This document shows positions 58,030 to 64,000 of a DNA stretch of 64,000 nucleotides, piece after piece (position 1 is the stretch's first letter; every line of letters starts with the position of its first letter). The notes beneath the pieces were generated by a model, which ran no database searches, had not been told where the DNA came from, and was given only the letters and a program-made list of their open reading frames with translations. The position numbers and the translations under genes are program-made. Source of the stretch: DAINPP01 sp963667315 (GTDB lineage Bacteria; Thermotogota; Thermotogae; MWEM01); the NCBI GenBank assembly GCA_963667315.1, contig OY763325.1:186001-250000 (forward strand). Direction: 5' to 3'.

Positions 58030-59577
58030 TCACTTTATTTCCGGAATTGGAACCGGACACGTTCCGGTTGCTTCAATTTCTCCTAAGAGTACCTTTTTTA
58101 GGTTTTTCTGATTTGGATTACTGTATCCGTAGGAGAATATACTATTTTTAATCCCTTTTATACCGCCATCGTATGGATTTCTCAAAGCAATCAACAGAAC
58201 TTGTTCATACTTTTCGATCAGGTTTTGAACAAGTCTTTTCTGTCCCTGGAAAAGATAGGCGTTTTCAGTTAATACAATTGCTTTTCTGCCTTTTTTGTCT
58301 TTGAGTAATTCATCGGCTTCCGTTTCCGACAATTTTGCGTTGAATTGGACAAAGACAGTTTCAGGGAACAATTCCCGTATGGTTCCGGCGGTGGATGAAC
58401 CTGCTCTTTCTTCTTCAACAAGTGACTGACGAAGCGGTCTGACGGCACATATGAGATCATCTGTTCCCAGATCTTTTAACGGGATCATATTGTCATGATT
58501 ATTATACAAAGTGATTGATTCAGCCGTGATTTCATCTAAAATATCCAGATTTTCTTTCGTTCCAATCTTTGAGAGATCCATATCTGAAACTGGAACGTTA
58601 AATTTTTCAATGAACGTATTGACTTTTTCAAAAGCTCTGTCAATTTCAGCTAAAACTTGTCTATCTTCCTGAGCCTTCTTTAAGAGATAATCGTAGGCCC
58701 TGAGCATATTGGAGCTCTCATGGCAAATATCTATAACATCCATACCGGCCATTAAGGCGTGGTATGAAGCCTCATCCACTTCATAGAAGTTTGCAACGCC
58801 CCCCATTGTCAGGTCATCTGAAACTAAAATGCCCTTAAATCCGAGCCTTTTGATCAAAAGCTCTTTCATGACTTCTTCTGAAATGGCCGAGGGGAGTTTT
58901 TCCTTCATGACTTTTGGGAGATAAACATGTGAAATCATAACGGATTCAATTCCGTTATCAATCACATTCTTGAAGGGAATGAATTCATTTTCCATCAATT
59001 CGTCAAGCGTCTTATTCAATATAGGCATATCAAGATGCGGATCAGCTTCTATACTCCCATTTCCTGGGAAGTGTTTTGCAGTCGCTGCTACACCTTCTTC
59101 CCAGAGGCCTTTATAGAACGCCTGTGAATACAACGCTACCTGATCGGGTGTGTCACCAAATGCCCTGACGCCTGTACTGCGATTTTTGTAGTTGTCGTTT
59201 ACATCGACAACCGGTGCGAGATCCCAGCTGATACCCAGTGCTCGCATCTCTTTTCCAAGTATTCTACCTGTCTTATAAGCATTTTGAGGATTTCCCGTTG
59301 CACTGATTGCCATAGCCCCTGGAGAAATTGTGAATCCTTCCTCAAGTCTTGTGACAATACCGCCTTCCTGATCAATTGCAAAAACGATTTCCCTTCCAAC
59401 GTGGGTTTTGATGTCTGTTATCAGTTTTTTTAACTGTTCTTTGGATTCTACATTTCTCTGAAAAAGAATGATAAATCCGGGTTTTATCCTGTCGAGCAAC
59501 TCTTTTGTCTCTTCGGTGATTTCTTTCCCCTGTATACCGATGAGGAATAATCTCCCTATTTTTTCCTGTAAAGTCAT
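58030..59577 (-). CDS. nagZ: Family 3 glycosidase, NagZ-like
   Basis: Encodes 515 residues from ATG 59577 behind AAAGGAGAAAAGGTT; an upstream in-frame ATG is less likely. The GH3 N-terminal barrel contains FAIDQEGGIVTRLEEG, WDLAPVVDVN, KHFPGNGSIEADPHLDMP with the catalytic histidine of NagZ enzymes, and GILVSDDLTMGG with the nucleophile aspartate. A C-terminal GH3 domain of about 170 residues follows, as in the two-domain NagZ of Bacillus. No signal peptide. Likely a beta-N-acetylglucosaminidase in peptidoglycan recycling. Confidence 0.88.
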   Translation of the reverse strand: MTLQEKIGRLFLIGIQGKEITEETKELLDRIKPGFIILFQRNVESKEQLKKLITDIKTHVGREIVFAIDQEGGIVTRLEEGFTISPGAMAISATGNPQNAYKTGRILGKEMRALGISWDLAPVVDVNDNYKNRSTGVRAFGDTPDQVALYSQAFYKGLWEEGVAATAKHFPGNGSIEADPHLDMPILNKTLDELMENEFIPFKNVIDNGIESVMISHVYLPKVMKEKLPSAISEEVMKELLIKRLGFKGILVSDDLTMGGVANFYEVDEASYHALMAGMDVIDICHESSNMLRAYDYLLKKAQEDRQVLAEIDRAFEKVNTFIEKFNVPVSDMDLSKIGTKENLDILDEITAESITLYNNHDNMIPLKDLGTDDLICAVRPLRQSLVEEERAGSSTAGTIRELFPETVFVQFNAKLSETEADELLKDKKGRKAIVLTENAYLFQGQKRLVQNLIEKYEQVLLIALRNPYDGGIKGIKNSIFSYGYSNPNQKNLKKVLLGEIEATGTCPVPIPEIK

Positions 59578-59897
59578 AACCTTTTCTCCTTTATTATGCA
59601 TCATTTGAATTTGTTTGATCGAAGCATATGTTATAACAATTAACGTATTGGAATTACATTATATCAAAAATAGAGAAAATAATCAAATGTAATTATGTGT
59701 CAAATATGAAGCAAAACGAAGCTAATCACAAATAATCCCCGAAAAAAAGAATTTATTGTCAGTTTCATGAATTGTGTTTTTGTCATATTTCAGTTATAAT
59801 TCATCGTGTTGTTTAACGCTAACGCATCGATAGAGGAATAAATGATATAACTATAGGTCTTAACGTTTTAAGACCGTATACTTTTGGAGGTGTTTCT
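59578..59897. other. AT-rich gap between divergent nagZ and oppA
   Basis: Holds the oppA promoter (59772-59800), a leader hairpin at 59856-59875 (GGTCTTAA / TTAAGACC), and no coding frame. I did not find a convincing nagZ promoter on the minus strand; a TATAAC with a poor -35 lies near 59632. Confidence 0.6.
59772..59800 (+). promoter_or_regulatory. Promoter of the peptide transporter operon
   Basis: TTGTGT, 17-nt spacer, TATAAT at 59795-59800, with a leader of about 90 nt. Confidence 0.7.
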
Positions 59898-61643
59898 ATG
59901 AAGAAACTAATTGCTTTGTTTGTTTTATCAATGGTAGTTTTGATGGCATTTGCCGCACCGGCAATCGTCGATGAACTCCTTACACCTGAACAGCCGAATC
60001 TTGGCGGAACCATGTATTTAAGTGTTGCCAGTTCCCCACAGTCATTTAATTTTTACGGTACACTTGATGGTGTAGCCTATACAGTAGCGGGAAATTATCT
60101 TAACGGACTTGTTGAGATGCATCCGGTTACAAACGATCTTCTTCCTGCGCTTGCTGAATCATGGGAAGTCAGTGAAGACAACACAGTTGTTACCTTCCAC
60201 CTGAGAGACGTTAAATGGTCAGATGGCGTTCAGTTCACAGCTGATGACGTTATCTTCACATTCGAAAACTTCCTTCTCAACAAATTTGCTGAAGGAAATT
60301 CAATCGCAAGATTTACGATCGGTGGAGAACTCGTTAAGTTTGAAAAAGTAGACGATATGACAGTTAAGGCAACACTTCCAATGCCATATGGTCCTTTCTT
60401 TACAGTTCTTTCACATGCAAGTATTTATCCATCACACATCCTGAAAGATCAGATCAACTCAGAAGACCCGGGTTCAGTTAATGAACTCTGGACAACAGAC
60501 ACCCCTCTTGATCAGATTGTAGGAACTGGACCATTCGTTCTTGATCAGTACATCGTTGATCAGAAAGTTGTTCTTAAAAAGAATCCTAATTACTGGAAAG
60601 AAGACAGATGGGGAAACAAATTACCTTACTTTGATTACCTCGAATATCTCGTCGTAAAAGACGATCAGGTTGCAAATGCAAAATTCCAGGCTGGAGAAAT
60701 TGATTACAGATCAATCGAAGCAACTGACTTCCCGGTTCTCAAACAGATGGAACTCGACGGGGCACCATTTACAGTTTACAGAGCACAGCCAACAAGACCA
60801 ACACCAAGCCCGCTTCACCTGGCATTCAATTTTGATGCAAAGAATCCTGAACTTGCTGAAATCTTCAGCAACAAAGAATTCAGAGCGGCTATGGAATACG
60901 CACTTGACAGAGAAAGAATCATAGAAGAAGTATACAACACACTTGCAGTTCTTGGTGGCGTTCCTGTACTTCCTGCAAACAAGGCATTCTACAATCCTGA
61001 AATAGAAAATATCAGAAGAGCACACGATGCTGACAAGGCTGAAGAAATTCTCGATTCCCTGGGACTCGTAGACAGAAACGGAGACGGATGGAGAGATTTT
61101 GAAAGTGGAAACACCGTTGAATTTGTTTTGATCGTTTCAACATACCAGGCACATCAGGATGCCGCTTATCTTTTCTCCGAACAGGCAAAAGCTGTCGGTG
61201 TTAAATGTGAACTTCAGGTCATAGACTCTTCACTCAGATCTACAAAGGCACTTAGTGGCGATTACGAAGCCTGTCTCTGGGCATTCGGTAACCAGCCTGA
61301 TCCTCAGCTCAGGAAGGCTATCTGGTCACCGGGGTACTCACTTTATTATAACCATTTCTCAACGATGGATCCTGAAACAAAGGAACCTTACGCTGATCTT
61401 AGAAATATGACTGATTGGGAAATCAAGGTTCATGATGCCTTTGAAAAGGGTCAGGTTGCAATGGATCCTGAAGTGAGAAAAGAACAGTATGGTATCTGGC
61501 AGGAAATCTATGCCGAATACGTTCCATTCATCTTCGTTTGTAAGGGAATGGATCTTATGGGAGTATCCAAAACACTTGGAAACTTCACACAGACAGATGA
61601 CGGTTCACTTGCATACGCATCATACACACTTTTCAGAAAATAA
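59898..61643 (+). CDS. oppA: Extracellular solute-binding protein, family 5 (oligopeptide type)
   Basis: Encodes 581 residues with a signal peptide (MKKLIALFVLSMVVLMAFA) and no lipobox cysteine. VTNDLLPALAESWEVSEDNT, then VKWSDGVQFTADDVIFTFEN, is the family 5 signature; the C-terminal lobe contains YAEYVPFIFV. It binds peptides or sometimes oligosaccharides for the membrane permeases downstream. Codon bias is strong, suggesting abundance. TTGGAGGTGTTTCT precedes the ATG. A terminator after it would keep its mRNA in excess over the permease genes. Confidence 0.93.
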   Translation: MKKLIALFVLSMVVLMAFAAPAIVDELLTPEQPNLGGTMYLSVASSPQSFNFYGTLDGVAYTVAGNYLNGLVEMHPVTNDLLPALAESWEVSEDNTVVTFHLRDVKWSDGVQFTADDVIFTFENFLLNKFAEGNSIARFTIGGELVKFEKVDDMTVKATLPMPYGPFFTVLSHASIYPSHILKDQINSEDPGSVNELWTTDTPLDQIVGTGPFVLDQYIVDQKVVLKKNPNYWKEDRWGNKLPYFDYLEYLVVKDDQVANAKFQAGEIDYRSIEATDFPVLKQMELDGAPFTVYRAQPTRPTPSPLHLAFNFDAKNPELAEIFSNKEFRAAMEYALDRERIIEEVYNTLAVLGGVPVLPANKAFYNPEIENIRRAHDADKAEEILDSLGLVDRNGDGWRDFESGNTVEFVLIVSTYQAHQDAAYLFSEQAKAVGVKCELQVIDSSLRSTKALSGDYEACLWAFGNQPDPQLRKAIWSPGYSLYYNHFSTMDPETKEPYADLRNMTDWEIKVHDAFEKGQVAMDPEVRKEQYGIWQEIYAEYVPFIFVCKGMDLMGVSKTLGNFTQTDDGSLAYASYTLFRK

Positions 61644-61674
61644 TTGGAAAATAGTTTGAACGTGTGAATGATTC

Positions 61675-61702
61675 AAGGGCAGGTCTTGAACCTGCCCTTT
61701 TA
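61675..61702 (+). terminator. Terminator between oppA and oppB
   Basis: AAGGGCAGGT, loop CTTGA, ACCTGCCCTT, then TTAT. A partial terminator here is common between binding-protein and permease genes. Confidence 0.8.
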
Positions 61703-61742
61703 TTTGTACTTTAAACTCAAGAAAAAGATGTAATTTGAAATC

Positions 61743-61837
61743 TGTAGGGGCGGAATATTTTCCGCCCGCTTGTTAAGCCTAATAGTACAGTGGTTGTTCA
61801 GGTATCAATCGCGGGTCGAAGATGTTCGACCTCTACA
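61743..61837. repeat. REP-like inverted doublet
   Basis: Two 27-nt palindromic units in opposite orientation: 61743-61769 (TGTAGGGGCGGAATATT... ending CCGCCCGC) and 61811-61837, whose reverse complement begins TGTAGAGGTCGAACATC and ends GACCCGC. The units match at most positions, each folds into its own hairpin, and 41 nt separate them. The arrangement is that of bacterial interspersed REP/BIME elements. Confidence 0.65.
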
Positions 61838-61912
61838 CGATTCTTCAGTAGCCATATAAAGAAGTATAGAGATAAAAATGATTTTGAAATTTATTTAGAG
61901 AGGGATGATTTT

Positions 61913-62866
61913 ATGGCTTCCTTTATTATCAGAAGGCTTTTGATTATGATTCCCATGATGTTTGTGATTTCGTTCATCTGTTTTTTTCTGATCGAATTAC
62001 AGCCAGGGGATTTTGTTTCACAGTATTTGGAAAATCCGAGAATCTCACCGGAACAGATTGAATTGATTAAAGAAAGACTTGGTCTTGATAAGCCTGCCAT
62101 GGTCAGATACGGCATGTGGCTGAAACAAATTTTCACAGAAGGAGATTTTGGATATTCCTTTGCCTATAAGAGACCGGTTATTGATCTGATCGGAGAACGA
62201 ATGGGCTGGACTATCGGTATTGCACTGTCAACTATCCTGTTTCAGTGGATGTTAGCCGTTCCGCTTGGGATTTATTCAGCTTTACATCCGTATAAATTCG
62301 GGGATTATCTGATCACTTTCCTTGCGTTTATCGGTATATCAATCCCCAATTTCTTTTTTGCACTGATACTCATGTATCTGACTAATTCAAGTGGAGGTCT
62401 CTTTTCCCCTGAATTTATCGGTGCTCCTTTCTCTTGGGGCCTGGTTGTTGACTTGTTCTCACATATCTGGCTACCGATGGCGGTTATCGGATTATCCGGT
62501 CTTGCCGGACTCATGAGGGTTATGAGGGGAAATATGCTGGATACACTCGGTTCTCCGTTTGTCGATTCCCTCAGGGCGAGAGGGTTACCGGAGCGCAAAG
62601 TGAGAAAACACGTTATAAAGAATGCCCTTAATCCTATGATTAGTATTGCCGGTATGGAATTACCGAATATTTTCAGCGGTACGATTATTACGGCTATTGT
62701 TTTAAACTTGCCGACAATGGGTCCATTCTTCTATTCAGCGCTGATGAATCATGACCAGTATCTCGTGATGACATTTCTGATGTTTATAGCGTTCATCACA
62801 CAGATTGCGAATCTTCTGGCAGATATACTCCTTGCTCTGCTGGATCCAAGAATAAGAATGAGCTGA
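61913..62866 (+). CDS. oppB: Peptide ABC transporter permease, first
   Basis: Encodes 317 residues from ATG 61913 behind AGAGAGGGATGATTTT; the frame is open far upstream through the repeat but that part is not family-like. MASFIIRRLLIMIPMMFVIS starts the first of about six membrane segments. The cytoplasmic EAA-type loop reads SLRARGLPERKVRKHVIKNA. Forms the channel with oppC. It lies 10 nt before the next gene. Confidence 0.93.
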   Translation: MASFIIRRLLIMIPMMFVISFICFFLIELQPGDFVSQYLENPRISPEQIELIKERLGLDKPAMVRYGMWLKQIFTEGDFGYSFAYKRPVIDLIGERMGWTIGIALSTILFQWMLAVPLGIYSALHPYKFGDYLITFLAFIGISIPNFFFALILMYLTNSSGGLFSPEFIGAPFSWGLVVDLFSHIWLPMAVIGLSGLAGLMRVMRGNMLDTLGSPFVDSLRARGLPERKVRKHVIKNALNPMISIAGMELPNIFSGTIITAIVLNLPTMGPFFYSALMNHDQYLVMTFLMFIAFITQIANLLADILLALLDPRIRMS

Positions 62867-62876
62867 GGTGGATAGG

Positions 62877-63971
62877 ATGAAGATGAAAGGGAATACATCA
62901 AACAGAGTAAGAAAGGCTTTTTTTAAGCATAAGCTGGGAATAATCGGACTGGTTATACTGATTGTTTTATATTTAACGATCATTTTTGCCGATTTTCTGG
63001 CACCTTATAATTATAAAGATACAAAGAGAAATTTCATTCATGCGGCACCATCTACTATATACTGGACACATGACGGCAAATTTGTCGGTCCTCATATTTA
63101 CGGTGTAAAAAAATCAAGAGATCCGGTTACATTCGCAGTTGTCTATGAAACCGATTATGAAAAGATGTACCCGATCAGAATGTTTGCGAAGGGGGACACC
63201 TATAAATTCTGGGGACTCTGGGAAACGGATATTCATCTGTTTGGAATTGGCAATCAGGATGATGCAGTACTATATCTCTTCGGAGGAGACCGTTTCGGAA
63301 GAGATCTTTTCTCAAGGGTTCTGATCGGTGGACGCGTCTCTCTGACGGCTGGTTTGATAGGAACCTTCATTTCAGTTGTCATCGGGGCAATTATTGGGGC
63401 TTTTTCAGGTTATTACGGCGGTTGGTTTGATGTTCTGATACAGCGATTCATAGAAATCCTCAGATCATTTCCGAGAATTCCGCTCTGGCTGGTACTGGCT
63501 ATGCTGTTGCCGCCTACATGGCCGAGTACTGCGGTTTATATAGGGATTGTTATCGTGTTGTCATTCATCGGCTGGATGGGTGTTGCAAGAGTTGTCAGGG
63601 GGATGGTACTCTCGTTGAGAGAAAAGGAATATGTACTGGCTGCCAAAGTTGTGGGGCAATCAGATTTTAAGATAGTCACCAAGCATCTCATTCCCAATAC
63701 AATTACTTATCTTGTCGTCGTATCCACACTCTCAATACCGGGAATGATTCTAGGTGAAAGTTCCATCAGTTTCCTCGGTCTTGGTATCAAAGAACCGATG
63801 ACAAGTTGGGGGCTCTTATTAAAACAGGCACAGTCACTCTCAGAAATTCAGGCACATCCCTGGCTGATGATACCGGGTATCTTTATTATCCTTGCCGTAT
63901 TGTCATTCAATTTTGTCGGAGATGCCTTAAGAGATGCCTTAGATCCATACAGGACGGTTGATAAAGTATGA
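62877..63971 (+). CDS. oppC: Peptide ABC transporter permease, second
   Basis: Encodes 364 residues from ATG 62877 behind GAGGTGGATAGG. The first membrane segment (KLGIIGLVILIVLYLTIIFA) is followed by a large external loop of about 100 residues (residues 40-135, with YWTHDGKFVGPHIYGVKKSR), a feature of OppC proteins whose binding partner is of the long type. GGDRFGRDLFSRVLIGGRVS precedes the core, and the EAA loop is YVLAAKVVGQSDFKIVTKHL. It overlaps the next gene by ATGA. Confidence 0.93.
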   Translation: MKMKGNTSNRVRKAFFKHKLGIIGLVILIVLYLTIIFADFLAPYNYKDTKRNFIHAAPSTIYWTHDGKFVGPHIYGVKKSRDPVTFAVVYETDYEKMYPIRMFAKGDTYKFWGLWETDIHLFGIGNQDDAVLYLFGGDRFGRDLFSRVLIGGRVSLTAGLIGTFISVVIGAIIGAFSGYYGGWFDVLIQRFIEILRSFPRIPLWLVLAMLLPPTWPSTAVYIGIVIVLSFIGWMGVARVVRGMVLSLREKEYVLAAKVVGQSDFKIVTKHLIPNTITYLVVVSTLSIPGMILGESSISFLGLGIKEPMTSWGLLLKQAQSLSEIQAHPWLMIPGIFIILAVLSFNFVGDALRDALDPYRTVDKV

Positions 63972-64000
63972 GTATAATTGATGTAAAAAATCTTAAAACC
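63968..64000 (+). CDS. oppD: Peptide ABC transporter ATPase, N-terminal fragment
   Basis: Only eleven codons are inside the window (MSIIDVKNLKT), starting at an ATGA overlap with oppC. The sequence is the typical first strand of an ABC ATPase and the position after oppC predicts OppD. The rest lies beyond the window edge. Confidence 0.75.
   Translation, partial: MSIIDVKNLKT

Noticed and set aside
61790..61912. 41-residue N-terminal extension of OppB
   Set aside because: The extension translates the REP-like element and has no family similarity; ATG 61913 has a proper ribosome site and gives the normal N-terminus.
1..64000. CRISPR array, prophage, integrase, IS element, tRNA or rRNA
   Set aside because: I saw no regularly spaced direct repeats, no transposase or integrase sequence and no tRNA-like cloverleaf with a GGTTCRA arm outside coding genes.

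Overview
The window reads as a chromosomal core region of an anaerobic, fermentative bacterium, most likely a member of or close relative of the Thermotogota. Evidence for this: the str-S10-spc-alpha ribosomal super-operon runs uninterrupted with tuf between fusA and rpsJ; arginine is mostly AGA; a Gram-positive/Thermotoga-type PolC follows ruvC; and rpmH-rnpA-yidD-yidC-jag is followed by a small four-histidine cupin resembling T. maritima TM1459, the gene order I recall for Thermotoga. Energy genes (single-chain pyruvate:ferredoxin oxidoreductase, NuoE/NuoF-type electron-transfer modules, peptide transport) fit an anaerobic heterotroph. The assignment is inference from gene content; no 16S gene is present.

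Layout. 0-6 kb: the tail of speE, a small exported protein, an exported glutaminase, nifJ, and a 53-residue protein behind a leader of about 250 nt. 6-12.6 kb: dus, ruvC, polC, mgsA. 12.7-18.7 kb: an exported lamin-tail protein, a 600-nt AT-rich gap with two near-identical palindromes, then two consecutive NuoE/NuoF modules. 18.8-38 kb: rpsL to rplQ, including secY, adk, infA and rpoA. 38-47.2 kb: rodA, an L7Ae-like protein, a DUF5685/J-domain pair, an orphan ABC ATPase, a Met-rich exported protein, a two-gene fragment of an Mrp/Mbh antiporter and a PEGA-like exported protein. 47.2-57.0 kb: dnaA (minus strand) divergent from rpmH-rnpA-yidD-yidC-jag-cupin, then acpP, rpe-ligA and an ABC-F ATPase. 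57-64 kb: a double GNAT protein, a NagZ-like family 3 glycosidase (minus strand) and an oligopeptide ABC transporter operon cut by the window end.

How the genes work together. nifJ makes reduced ferredoxin from pyruvate. The two NuoEF modules are the NADH-side parts of an electron-bifurcating hydrogenase or related ferredoxin:NAD oxidoreductase; the catalytic hydrogenase subunit is not here. The ribosomal super-operon is punctuated by regulatory structures: a hairpin around the -35 box of the str promoter, a promoter abutting the tuf terminator ahead of rpsJ, and a stem-loop between Shine-Dalgarno and AUG of rplE. The dnaA/rpmH region holds two genes (dnaA, rnpA) whose conserved N-termini have no well-placed ATG, GTG or TTG start.

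Most of the window is housekeeping. I saw no CRISPR array, prophage, insertion sequence, tRNA or rRNA. The best candidates for something undescribed are the rplE initiation hairpin, the rpmH/rnpA and dnaA start problems, the split Mrp/Mbh fragment fused to a binding-protein-like domain, the tandem NuoEF cluster with its shared palindromes, the Cys-tailed J-domain/DUF5685 pair, and a REP-like inverted doublet inside the peptide transporter operon.
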